Made by a program: the position numbers and the translations under genes
Shown here: positions 25,719 through 37,600 of the stretch, piece after piece
Layout: each line of letters begins with the position of its first letter
Numbering within the stretch: the stretch's first letter is position 1
Source of the DNA: Brachycybe producta
Lineage: Eukaryota > Arthropoda > Diplopoda > Playtdesmida > Andrognathidae
DNA: 64,000 nt
NCBI GenBank assembly: GCA_036925085.1
Contig: JAUPFP010000082.1
Span: 1 to 64,000 of the forward strand
Reading direction: 5' to 3'
The notes under the pieces: generated by a model
Told to the model about the DNA's origin: nothing
Databases searched by the model: none
What the model saw: only the letters and a program-made list of their open reading frames with translations

Positions 25719-28074
25719 CTAAAAACTCCGCAATATTATTATTGCGGGAAATTGTTCACGAGGGACAAACGGGGCAAATCCAATACTCGGCGAGAGGTGA
25801 AACTCTGAGACCCTTGTAACGATGCCACGAATGTCTTTCCGTTGAACAAAAGTGAATGTCGCCCAGCATTCACGCAACAATACCAGCAAGAGGTGTCAGT
25901 GAATAAGGTTGCCAACGGTAACCTAACAAACAGGGATAACTTTACTTACGGGTCTTGTTCCCTACTTCGCCTTAAAAAGTGAGGTAGATGGAGCTTGTTC
26001 CCTGAACAGTGGTAGACGGACTTGAGACACCCGTCTACGTCGTTCTAAAACTGCTCGCAAAAAGAAGGACAAACGGGGCAAATCTAATACTCGGCGAGAG
26101 GTGAAACTCTGAGACCCTTGTAATGGCATGCCATGAATGTCTTTTCTTCGAAACGAAAGTGAATGTCGCCCAGCATTCACGTAACAATACCAGCAAGAGG
26201 TGTCAGTGAATAAGGTTGCCAACGGTAACCTAACAAACAGGGATAACTTTACTTACGGGTCTTGTTCCCTACTTCGCCTTAAAAAGTGAGGTAGATGGAG
26301 CTTGTTCCCTGAACAGTGGTAGACGGACTTGAGACACCCGTCTACGTCGTTCTAAAACTGCTCGCAAAAAAAGGACAAACGGGGCAAATCTAATACTCGG
26401 CGAGAGGTGAAACTCTGAGACCCTTGTAATGACATGCCATGAATGTCTTTTCTTCGAAACAAAAGTGAATGTCGCCCAGCATTCACGTAACAATACCAGC
26501 AAGAGGTGTCAGTGAATAAGGTTGCCAACGGTAACCTAACAAACAGGGATAACTTTACTTACGGGTCTTGTTCCCTACTTCGCCTTAAAAAGTGAGGTAG
26601 ATGGAGCTTGTTCCCTGAACAGTGGTAGACGGACTTGAGACACCCGTCTACGTCGTTCTAAAACTGCTCGCAAAAAGAAGGACAAACGGGGCAAATCTAA
26701 TACTCGGCGAGAGGTGAAACTCTGAGACCCTTGTAATGACATGCCATGAATGTCTTTTCTTCGAAACAAAAGTGAATGTCGCCCAGCATTCACGTAACAA
26801 TAACAGCAAGAGGTGTCAGTGAATAAGGTTGCCAACGGTAACCTAACAAACAGGGATAACTTTACTTACGGGTCTTGTTCCCTACTTCGCCTTAAAAAGT
26901 AAGGTAGATGGAGTTTGTTCCCTGAACAGTGGTAGACGGACTTGAGACACCCGTCTACGTCGTTCTAAAACTGCTCGCAAAAAGAAGGACAAACAGGGCA
27001 AATCTAATACTCGGCGAGAGGTGAAACTCTGAGACCCTTGTAATGACATGCCATGAATGTCTTTTCTTCGAAACAAAAGTGAATGTCGCCCAGCATTCAC
27101 GTAACAATACCAGCAAGAGGTGTCAGTGAATAAGGTTGCCAACGGTAACCTAACAAACAGGGATAACTTTACTTACGGGTCTTGTTCCCTACTTCGCCTT
27201 AAAAAGTGAGGTAGATGGAGCTTGTTCCCTGAACAGTGGTAGACGGACTTGAGACACCCGTCTACGTCGTTCTAAAACTGCTCGCAAAAAGAAGGACAAA
27301 CGGGGCAAATCTAATACTCGGCGAGAGGTGAAACTCTGAGACCCTTGTAATGACATGCCATGAATGTCTTTTCTTCGAAACAAAAGTGAATGTCGCCCAG
27401 CATTCACGTAACAATACCAGCAAGAGGTGTCAGTGAATAAGGTTGCCAACGGTAACCTAACAAACAGGGATAACTTTACTTACGGGTCTTGTTCCCTACT
27501 TCACCTTAAAAAGTGAGGTAGATGGAGCTTGTTCCCTGAACAGTGGTAGACGGACTTGAGACACCCGTCTACGTCGTTCTAAAACTGCTCGCAAAAAGAA
27601 GGACAAACGGGGCAAATCTAATACTCGGCGAGAGGTGAAACTCTGAGACCCTTGTAATGACATGCCATGAATGTCTTTTCTTCGAAACAAAAGTGAATGT
27701 CGCCCAGCATTCACGTAACAATACCAGCAAGAGGTGTCAGTGAATAAGGTTGCCAACGGTAACCTAACAAACAGGGATAACTTTACTTACGGGTCTTGTT
27801 CCCTACTTCGCCTTAAAAAGTGAGGTAGATGGAGCTTGTTCCCTGAACAGTGGTAGACGGACTTGAGACACCCGTCTACGTCGTTCTAAAACTGCTCGCA
27901 AAAAGAAGGACAAACGGGGCAAATCTAATACTCGGCGAGAGGTGAAACTCTGAGACCCTTGTAATGACATGCCATGAATGTCTTTTCTTCGAAACAAAAG
28001 TGAATGTCGCCCAGCATTCACGTAACAATACCAGCAAGAGGTGTCAGCGAATAAGGTTGCCAACGGTAACCTAA
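25719..28074 (+). repeat. 307-bp tandem array derived from 18S and 28S (unit 1, seven copies plus partial)
   Basis: The array has a 307-bp period (for example 26882, 27189, 27496, 27803). Each monomer joins three recognisable pieces. The first resembles the 18S central domain (GGACAAACGGGGC, GCGAGAGGTGAAACTC, compare 42096-42140). The second resembles the 28S peptidyl-transferase region (GCAAGAGGTGTCAG...ACAGGGATAACT, compare 5608-5642), with hairpin GGTTGCCAACGGTAACC between the two halves. The third resembles 18S just before V4 (CCTTAAAAAGTGAGGTAGATGG, compare 41108). A strong stem GTAGACGG/CCGTCTAC is kept in most copies. The array's left edge (CTAAAAACTCCGCAATATTATT) is nearly identical to ITS1 at 43463. 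Unit 2 has three full copies. Confidence 0.9.
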
Positions 28075-28590
28075 CACATAGATTGACAGCTATGTGTAGT
28101 GGGTCTACTCACACGACCTGGTGCAGTCGGCTATCCTATCATGCTGCAAGGTGTGTGGTGGAGGCTCACGGCGGTGCGTGATGAAGGGCTTAGTGGCACC
28201 CTTCTCAGCCGCCGTCAATGGTGATGACGATCTTGGTGGAAGTGAATGGATGTGAATTGCAGAACACATTCAAAGCAGAAAAAACACATAGAAGATGATG
28301 AGGATGACTATGTGTAGTGGGTCTACCCACTCGAAGGCAGACAAGCAGTTAATGAATAACCTGCCTAGAAAGACTAATCGAGATTCTCACTTGTGAATTG
28401 GTAAGCAGAAATGGCACACGGGTTACGGCGCCCGAATGATGGTTATCCGTGAACGACAGACTCCTATCGCTAAAGTCGTTGCATGGACTCACTTTTTGAA
28501 GTGAAAAAAAGTTAAAGTACAAACTTTTGAATTCCAAGGTGAAGAAATAGTCCGGAATGACGATAAACTAGGCGGCGATTGAGTGCGAAC

Positions 28591-28751
28591 ACTTGCCAAA
28601 AAAGTGGTGCATTTTGACCCCCAATCTCTACTCGCTCTGCCTTGTAGAGTTAATTGTGGCGGACCAAATGTCGCTATATTTGCGGTATGTTGTCTCGCGG
28701 AGAGCTCTTACTTGCTGCACTAAAATTGACTAAAAACGGTAAGTTAGGGGG
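28591..28751 (+). promoter_or_regulatory. Promoter-like 160-bp block, composite-zone copy
   Basis: This is the same block as at 12247-12407 but embedded in the unrelated composite repeats, ending GGTAAGTTAGGGGG. Further composite-zone copies lie at 30168-30327, 31519-31678 and 32850-33009, ending GGTAAATTGGGGG. Their upstream flank is 28S-derived (CAAGGTGAAGAAATAGTCC, then GATAAACTAGGCGGCG), unlike the flank in the 1.0-2.1-kb zone, so the conserved boundary is close to the block itself. Confidence 0.45.
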
Positions 28752-31700
28752 ATGTAGATGTGCGGGCAGTCATGCCGCCTCACACTACGCCCGATAACGG
28801 GGACACTTTCTCAAGAAGAACCGTTGAATAAAAAGCACGCCTGTTTAATGTTTTTGCGGACAGAAAAAGTGTTAACTTGTTAACAATATCTCTTCTGACC
28901 CTCTGCATTGCAGCAGTGTGCCTGAACATATGCTCGTCTGCCCAAAGCGGCGGTCTGTTTAATGTTTTTGCGGACAGATTTCCTCTGACCCTCTGCATTA
29001 AAGCAGTCTTGTCGCTTAATCGGTAGAAACGTTGGATTGACAGATTGTGTTGTGAACGCGTTCACTTCTGAGGCAATCGTGATTCTCGGCGAGAAGTAAA
29101 ATTCTACGACCCCGGATAAGCGCATGCCCGAGTTGTGATATCGTGTTCACGTAAAAAAAGTGTGGGGTAGCACTTTTTGGTAAGCAGAAATGGTAAACGA
29201 ATGGATGTGAATTGCAGAACACATTCAAAATTCTGAAGCTAATACTATGTGGGGTCGCTATGGATGCTCATAGCGAAAGCGATGATCTTGGTGGAAGTAA
29301 ATGAATGGATGTGAATTTGCAGAACACATTCAAAGGGAACGAACATGGCGAAATAAGTGGTGCATTTCTGTGCCGTGTAAAGCTCTTCCAAAAGCGGCTG
29401 TCTGTTACATGGTTTTGTGGACAGAAGAAGATCTCCGTGATCATCTCCTCTGACCCTATGCATTGCAGCAGTCTTGTCGCTTTATCGGTGAAGTAGTACT
29501 GAAACACGGACAGAATGAAATGCACGTGAAAAGACTAATCGAGATTCTCACTTGGTGGTGAATAAAGAGTAACGTAGGTGTCCTGAGGCTTGCTCTAGAA
29601 TATTGCAAGCATATACAAGAGGTGTCTGTTAAGGTTACCAATGGTAACCTAACACATAGAGGGGCAGCTATGTGTAGTGGGTCTACCCACACGACCTGTT
29701 GCAGTCGGCTATCCTATCATGCTGCAAGGTGTGTGGTATAGGCTCACGGTGGTGCGTGATGAAGGGCTTAGCGCACCCTTCTCAGCCACCGTCAATGGTG
29801 ATGACGATCTTGGTGGAAGTGAATGGATGTGAATTGCAGAACACATTCAAAGCAGAAAAAACACATAGAAGATGATGAGGATGACTATGTGTAGTGGGTC
29901 TACCCACTCGAAGGCAGACAAGCAGTTAATGAATAACCTGCCTAGAAAGACTAATCGAGATTCTCACTTGTGAATTGGTAAGCAGAAATGGCACACGGGT
30001 TACGGCGCCCGAATGATGGTTATCCGTGAACGACAGACTCCTATCGCTAAAGTCGTTGCATGGACTCACTTTTTGAAGTGAAAAAAAGTTAAAGTACAAA
30101 CTTTTGAATGTCAAGGTGAAGAAATAGTCCGGAATGACGATAAACTAGGCGGCGATTGAGTGCGAACACTTGCCAAAAAAGTGGTGCATTTTGAGCCCCA
30201 ATCTCTACTCGCTCTGCCTTGTAGAGTTAATTGTGGCGGACCAAATGTCACTATATTTGCGGTATGTTGTCTCGCGGAGAGCTCTTACTTGCTGCCCCAA
30301 AACTGACTGAAAACGGTAAATTGGGGGCGAGAGAGAGTTCGTGGCTTGTGCCGTGTGAAGCTCTGCCGAAAGCGGCTGTCTGTTACATGTCTTTGCGGAC
30401 AGAAGAGGATCTCCGTGATCATCTCTTCTGACCCTCTGCATCGCAGCAGTCTTGTCGCTTCAACGGTAAAGAGTGGCTTGAAACACGGACCCGAAGTGCC
30501 ATGAACAACGACTAAACTCAGTCCCAATATAGAGTCGTTGGGCATGGCTTAAAACAGTTACACGGAAAATGACTGTGGTAATTCTGGAGCTAATACTATG
30601 TGGGGTCGCTATGGATGCTCATAGCGAAAGCGATGATCTTGGTGGAAGTAAATGAATGGATGTGAAATTGCAGAACACATTCAAAGGGAATGGGACATGG
30701 CGAAATAAGTGGTGCATTTCTGTGCCGTGTAAAGCTCTTCCAAAAGCGGCTGTCTGTTACATGGTTTTGCGGACAGAAGAAGATCTCTGTGATCATCTCC
30801 TCTGACCCTCTGCATTGCAGCAGTCTTGTCGCTTTAACGGTGAAGTAGTACTGAAACACGGACAGAATGAAATGCACGGAAAAAGACTAATCGAGATTCT
30901 CACTTGGTGGTGAATAAAGAGTAACGTAGGTGTCCTGAGGCTTGCTCAAGAATAGGGCAAGGATATACAAGAGGTGTCTGTTAAGGTTACCAATGGTAAC
31001 CTAACACATAGAGGGGCAGCTATGTGTAGTGGGTCTACCCACACGACCTGTTGCAGTCGGCTATCCTATCATGCTGCAAGGTGTGTGGTGGAGGCTCACG
31101 GCGGTGCGTGATGAAGGGCTTAGCGCACCCTTCTCAGCCGCCGTCAATGGTGATGACGATCTTGGTGGAAGTGAATGGATGTGAATTGCAGAACACATTC
31201 AAAGCAGAAAAAACACATAGAAGATGATGAGGATGACTATGTGTAGTGGGTCTACCCACTCGAAGGCAGACAAGCAGTTAATGAATAACCTGCCTAGAAA
31301 GACTAATCGAGATTCTCACTTGTGAATTGGTAAGCAGAAATGACAAATGGGTTACGGCGCCCGAATGATGGTTATCCGTGAACGACAGGCTCCTATCGCT
31401 AAAGTCGTTGCATGGACTCACTTTTTGAAGTGAAAAAAGTTAAAGTACAAACTTTTGAATTCCAAGGTGAAGAAATAGTCCGGAATGACGATAAACTAGG
31501 CGGTAATTGAGTGCGAACACTTGCCAAAAAAGTGGTGCATTTTGAGCCCCAATCTCTACTCGCTCTGCCTTGTAGAGTTAATTGTGGCGGACCAAATGTC
31601 ACTATATTTGCGGTATGTTGTCTCGCGGAGAGCTCTTACTTGCTGCCCCAAAACTGACTGAAAACGGTAAATTGGGGGCGAGAGAGAGTTCGTGGCTTGT

Positions 31701-33281
31701 GCCGTGTGAAGCTCTGCCGAAAGCGGCTGTCTGTTACATGTTTTTGCGGACAGAAGAGGATCTCCGTGATCATCTCTTCTGACCCTCTGCATCGCAGCAG
31801 TCTTGTCGCTTCAACGGTAAAGAGTGGCTTGAAACACGGACCCAAAATGCCATGAACAACGACTAAACTCAGCATCAATACAGAGTCGTTGGGCATGGCT
31901 TGAAACAGTTACACGGAAAATGACTGTGGTAATTCTGGAGCTAATACTATGTGGGGTCGCTATGGATGCTCATAGCGAAAGCGATGATCTTGGTGAAAGT
32001 AAATGAATGGATGTGAATTTGCAGAACACATTCAAAGGGAATCAGACATGGCGAAATAAGTGGTGCATTTCTGTGCCGTGTAAAGCTCTTCCAAAAGCGG
32101 CTGTCTGTTACATGGTTTTGCGGACAGAAGAAGATCTCTGTGATCATCTCCTCTGACCCTCTGCATTGCAGCAGTCTTGTCGCTTTAACGGTGAAGTAGT
32201 ACTGAAACACGGACAGAATGAAATGCACGGAAAAAGACTAATCGAGATTCTCACTTGGTGGTGAATAAAGAGTAACGTAGGTGTCCTGAGGCTTGCTCAA
32301 GAATAGGGCAAGGATATACAAGAGGTGTCTGTTAAGGTTACCAATGGTAACCTAACACATAGAGGGGCAGCTATGTGTAGTGGGTCTACCCACACGACCT
32401 GTTGCAGTCGGCTATCCTATCATGCTGCAAGGTGTGTGGTGGAGACTCACGGTGGTGCGTGACGAAGGGCTTAGCTCACCCTTCTCAGCCACGTCAATGG
32501 TGATGACGATCTTGGTGGAAGTGAATGGATGTGAATTGCAGAACACATTCAAAGCATAGTGGATGACTATGTGTAGTGGGTCTACCCACACGAAGGCAGA
32601 CAAGCAGTTAATGAATAACCTGCCTAGAAAGACTAATCGAGATTCTCACTTGTGAATTGGTAAGCAGAAATGGCACACGGGTTACGGCGCCCAAATGATG
32701 GTTATCCGTGAACGACAGACTCCTATCGCTAAAGTCGTTGCATGGACTCACTTTTTGAAGTGAAAAAAAGTTAAAGTACAAACTTTTGAATGTCAAGGTG
32801 AAGAAATAGTCCGGAATGACGATAAACTAGGCCGCGATCGAGTGCGAACACTTGCCAAAAAAGTGGTGCATTTTGAGCCCCAATCTCTACTCGCTCTGCC
32901 TTGTAGAGTTAATTGTGGCGGACCAAATGTCACTATATTTGCGGTATGTTGTCTCGCGGAGAGCTCTTACTTGCTGCCCCAAAACTGACTGAAAACGGTA
33001 AATTGGGGGCGAGAGAGAGTTCGTGGCTTGTGCCGTGTGAAGCTCTGCCGAAAGCGGCTGTCTGTTACATGTCTTTGCGGACAGAAGAGGATCTCCGTGA
33101 TCATCTCTTCTGACCCTCTGCATCGCAGCAGTCTTGTCGCTTCAACGGTAAAGAGTGGCTTGAAACACGGACCCGAAGTGCCATGAACAACGACTAAACT
33201 CAGTCCCAATATAGAGTCGTTGGGCATGGCTTAAAACAGTTACACGGAAAATGACTGTGGTAATTCTGGAGCTAATACTAT

Positions 33282-33653
33282 GTGGGGTCGCTATGGATGC
33301 TCATAGCGAAAGCGATGATCTTGGTGGAAGTAAATGAATGGATGTGAAATTGCAGAACACATTCAATGGAAACGGACATGGCGAAATAAGTGGTGCCGTG
33401 TAAAACTGTGGTAATTCTGGATGCTCATAGCGAAAGCGATGATCTTGGTGGAAGTAAATGAATGGATGTGAAATTGCAGAACACATTCAATGGAAACGGA
33501 CATGGCGAAATAAGTGGTGCCGTGTAAAACTGTGGTAATTCTGGATGCTCATAGCGAAAGCGATGATCTTGGTGGAAGTAAATGAATGGATGTGAAATTG
33601 CAGAACACATTCAATGGAAACGGACATGGCGAAATAAGTGGTGCCGTGTAAAA
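33282..33653 (+). repeat. Three tandem 124-bp chimeras of 18S, 28S and 5.8S snippets
   Basis: The period is exactly 124 bp (boundaries 33406 and 33530). Each unit contains an 18S snippet (CTGTGGTAATTCTGG), a 28S snippet (GATCTTGGTGGAAGTA) and a 5.8S-like snippet (ATTGCAGAACACATTCA). The second and third units are essentially identical, so the duplication is recent. The first is longer on its left side, where the 18S piece extends to GGAGCTAATACTATG. Confidence 0.85.
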
Positions 33654-33913
33654 CTCTGCCAAATTCGGCTGTCTGTTTAATGTTTATGCGGACAGAAGAA
33701 GATCTCCGTGATCGTCTTATCTGACCCTCTGCATTTTAGCAGTCTTGTCGTTTTAACGGTAAAGAGTGGTATTGAAACACGGACCGTGAAAGTGATTTGC
33801 GTGTTTACATAAAGTGTTATGTAAGCAGAAAAAGTTTAAGTACAAACTTTTGAATTCCAAGGTGAAGAAACAGTCCGGAATGACGATAAACTAGGCCGCG
33901 ATTGAGTGCGAAC

Positions 33914-34073
33914 ACTTGCCAAAAAAGTGGTGCATTTTGAGCCCCAATCTCTACTCGCTCTGCCTTGTAGAGTTAATTGTGGCGGACCAAATGTCACTAT
34001 ATTTGCGGTGTGTTGTCTCGCGGAGAGCTCTTACTTGCTGCCCTAAAACTGACTAAAAACGGTAAATTGGGGG
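33914..34073 (+). promoter_or_regulatory. Promoter-like 160-bp block nearest 18S; candidate gene promoter
   Basis: This is the last of the 14 copies in the complete IGS, ending GGTAAATTGGGGG. It lies 6,361 bp upstream of the 18S start. If the block is a Pol I promoter, this copy is the best candidate for the pre-rRNA start, implying a 5' ETS of about 6.4 kb. An alternative start is ATAAACTAGGGGGC at about 34339-34352, where the other copies of that context read TAGGCGGCG or TAGGCCGCG. Neither is proven. Confidence 0.35.
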
Positions 34074-34349
34074 CGAGAGAGAGTTCGTGGCTTGTGCCGT
34101 GTAAAGCTCTGCCAAAAGCGGCTGTCTGTTACATGTTTTTGCGGACAGAAGAGGATCTCCGTGATCATCTCTTCTGACCCTCTGCATTTTAGCAGTCTTG
34201 TCGTTTTAACGGTAAAGAGTGGTATTGAAACACGGACCGTGAAAGTGATTTGCGTGTTTACATAAAGTGTTATGTAAGCAGAAAAAGTTTAAGTACAAAC
34301 TTTTGAATTCCAAGGTGAAGAAACTGTCCGGAATGACGATAAACTAGGG

Positions 34350-34680
34350 GGCTGGCGGTGTCGCAATGCGCGCACTGGGAGTCTGACTCCTATCGAAGCT
34401 CCACGTGAGCCTAGACGTCCGCAATAATGGGGGGTTTATCACAGCAGACAGAGATGCAAGCGGTGTCGCAATGCGCGCACTGGGAGTCTGACTCCTATCG
34501 AAGCTCCACGTGAGCCGAGACGTTATGCGGGCTGTCAGGGCGGGGGGTTATTCACAGCATTTGTCAGTAGCAGGCGGTGTCGCAATGCGCGCACTGGGAG
34601 TCTGACTCCTATCGGAGCTCCACGTGAGCCGAGACGCCTTGCAATACCTGACCAACCTTTATGAACTTGTTTCACAGTGA
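34350..34680 (+). repeat. Three repeats of about 108 bp, possibly 28S-derived
   Basis: Copies starting near 34354, 34459 and 34573 share GCGGTGTCGCAATGCGCG and GACTCCTATCGAAGCTCC. The second motif resembles 28S near 2176 (GAGTCCTATCGAACTC), and CGGTGTCGCAA also occurs in 28S near 3328. The copies are separated by G-rich runs (GGGGGGTTTATCAC, GGGGGGTTATTCAC). After the third copy there is short unique sequence. The 28S origin is plausible, not firm. Confidence 0.65.
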
Positions 34681-37600
34681 GAGTTTAAAAAGCTCGATGA
34701 AAGACAGATCTTGCACGGCACACTATATGCAATTGTGCACAAGTATTATATCTTGAGCCCTTTGCAGATTGTACTGAAACAGATCCTGGTCTCTGATAAA
34801 TCTTTCTTTAAGAAAGGAAAGCACGCCTGTTTGATGCTTATGCGGACAGAAAATGGTCTCCCTTGACTCGTGCGTCGGAACAAAATTCGATGAGAATCGT
34901 ACAACTTACCGGGACTCGGTCGATACTCTTATCTTCCACCCTCGTTGTCTCGAAAACCTGTTCACTACGATAGCATAAGCGAGTCATTTACAAGGGTGTA
35001 TCTTTTCTGACCCACTGCGTTGCAGACCGTCGCTTTATCCGAGAGTCTCTTTCGACTTTCTGCCTTAGTGCATATAACAGTTTGGTATTTATACATCGTG
35101 TTTCATGAACCAATTTTGGGTTGTAAATCGTGAGCGCAGGCACGTATTCTCGAAAGGCCATATGAACACAGTATTTTACCGTGACTTTATTGTGTACTCT
35201 GGTAGGAACTGATGGAGATTTTCTCTTTGCGAGAAAAAGAAGCACGCCTGTTTGATGCTTTTGCGGACAGAATTTGGTCCCCCTTGACTCGTGCGTCGGA
35301 ACAAACTTCGATGAGAATCGTACAACTTACCGGGACTCGGTCGATAGCCTTATCTTCCACCCTCGTTGTCTCGAAAACCTGTTCACTACGATTGCATATG
35401 CGAGTCATTTTAACGGGGATTCTACTCTGACCCACTGCATTGCCAGTCCCCGTCGCTTCGACTCTGAAGTTTTTCTCTTTTGCTGCCTTAAAACACATAT
35501 AAGCAGTTCGAAATACATGGTAAACTTATATACTTCTTGCTCTATGAACTGATTTCCAATGAGAAGCGTGAGCACAGGCACGTATTCTCGGGAAAAGACG
35601 TTCTCCAAATGGGCCCAATAGAGTATATTCTACTGTGGTAGTTCTGTGGTTATGATGATGCTCTGGTAGAAACTGCGAAAACTTTGGTTGTTCTCGAACA
35701 CACTCATGCGTCTGATTCTAACCTTGAGGGAGAATAAAAAGCACGCCTGTTTAATGTTTTTGCGGACAGAAAAAGTGTTAACTTTGACGTCGTCGTGCTA
35801 CGAAGTCATTTTAACAGTATCTCTTCTGACCCTCTGCATTGCATGTTTCGCTTTGACTCTGAAGTAATTCTCTCGGTCTTGCTGCCTTAACACACATATA
35901 AGCAGTTCGAAATACATGGTAAACTTATATACTTCTTGCTCTATGAACTGATTTCCAATGAGTAATGAACGTCATCTTGTAGACGCACTCTCGCGAAAGA
36001 CGTTCTCCAAATGGGCCCAATAGAGTATATTCTACCGTGGTAGTTCTGTGGTTATGATGCTTTGGTGGAAACTGCGAGAACTTTGGTTATTCTCGAACAA
36101 ATACTCATGAGTCTGAATCTAACCTTGAGAGAGAATGAAAAGCACGCCTGTTTAATGTTTTTGCGGACAGAAAAAGTGTTAACTTTGACGTCGTCGTGCT
36201 ACGAAGTCATTTTAACGGTATCTCTTCTGACCCTCTGCATTGCATGTGTTGCTTTGAATCCGAAGTTATTCTCTCGGTCTTGCTGCCATAACACACATAT
36301 AAGCAGTTCGAAATACATGGTAAACTTATATACTTCTTGCTCTATGAACTGATTTCCAATGAGAAGCGTGAGCGCAGGCACGTATTCTCGGGAAAAGACG
36401 TTCTCCAAATGGGCCCAATAGAGTATATTCTACCGTGGTAGTTCTGTGGTTATGATGATGCTCTGGTAGAAACTGCGAGAACTTTGGTTGTTCTCGAACA
36501 CTCATGCGTCTGATTCTAACCTTGAGGGAGAATAAAAAGCACGCCTGTTTAATGTTTTTGCGGACAGAAAAAGTGTTAACTTTGACGTCGTCGTGCTACG
36601 AAGTCATTTTAACAGTATCTCTTCTGACCCTCTGCATTGCATGTTTCGCTTTGACTCTGAAGTAATTCTCTCGGTCTTGCTGCCTTAACACACATATAAG
36701 CAGTTCGAAATACATGGTAAACATATACTTCTTGCTCTATGAACTGATTTCCAATGAGTAATGAACGTCATCTTGTAGACGCATTCTCGCGAAAGACGTT
36801 CTCCAAATGGGCCCAATAGAGTATATTCTACCGTGGTAGTTCTGTGGTTATGATGCTTTGGTGGAAACTGCGAGAACTTTGGTTATTCTCGAACAAATAC
36901 TCATGAGTCTGAATCTAACCTTGAGAGAGAATGAAAAGCACGCCTGTTTAATGTTTTTGCGGACAGAAAAAGTGTTAACTTTGACGTCGTCGTGCTACGA
37001 AGTCATTTTAACAGTATCTCTTCTGACCCTCTGCATTGCATGTTTCGCTTTGACTCTGAAGTAATTCTCTCGGTCTTGCTGCCTTAACACACATATAAGC
37101 AGTTCGAAATACATGGTAAACATATACTTCTTGCTCTATGAACTGATTTCCAATGAGTAATGAACGTCATCTTGTAGACGCATTCTCGCGAAAGACGTTC
37201 TCCAAATGGGCCCAATAGAGTATATTCTACCGTGGTAGTTCTGTGGTTATGATGCTTTGGTGGAAACTGCGAGAACTTTGGTTATTCTCAAACAAATACT
37301 CATGCGTCTGAATCTAACCTTGAGGGAGAATAAAAAGCACGCCTGTTTGATGCTTTTGCGGACAGAGAAGGTCCCCCTTGACTCGTGCGTCGGAACAAAC
37401 TTCGATGAGAACCGTACAACTTACCGGGATTCGGTCGATACTCTTATCTTCCACCCTCGTTGTCTCGAAAACCGTTCACTACGATTGCATATGCGAGTCA
37501 TATTCACGGGGATTCTCCTCTGACCCACTGCATGGCAGACCATTGCTTTGACTAATGTTTTCTCGTCTTGCTGCCTTAACACAGTAGCAGTTCGATTTGG

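Larger units (their letters stand above)
28075..34349 (+). repeat. Composite repeats built from 18S, 5.8S and 28S fragments (unit 1, four copies)
   Basis: Four composite units begin with CACATAG...CTATGTG at about 28075, 29653, 31005 and 32356. Recognisable pieces include 28S 3716-3793 (GGCGGTG...AGCCGCCGTC...GATCTTGGTGGAAGT), 5.8S (GTGAATTGCAGAACACATT), 28S 3444-3560 (GGTAAGCAGAAATGGC, GGGTTACGGCGCCCG), 28S 4788-4807 (AAGGTGAAGAAAT), 28S 5414-5437 (AAAGAGTAACGTAGGTGTCC), 28S 2911 (TGAAACACGGAC) and 18S 40530-40618 (CTCAGTC(T/C)CAATATAG...GTGGTAATTCTGGAGC). The 160-bp promoter-like block occurs once per unit, plus one further copy. Pieces are short, out of order and diverged, so none is a functional rRNA. 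Confidence 0.85.

Noticed and set aside
25719..28074. Functional fragmented rRNA genes in the IGS
   Set aside because: The 18S-like and 28S-like pieces are scrambled and lack core residues, and intact genes are present in the same unit, so they are better read as derived repeats.
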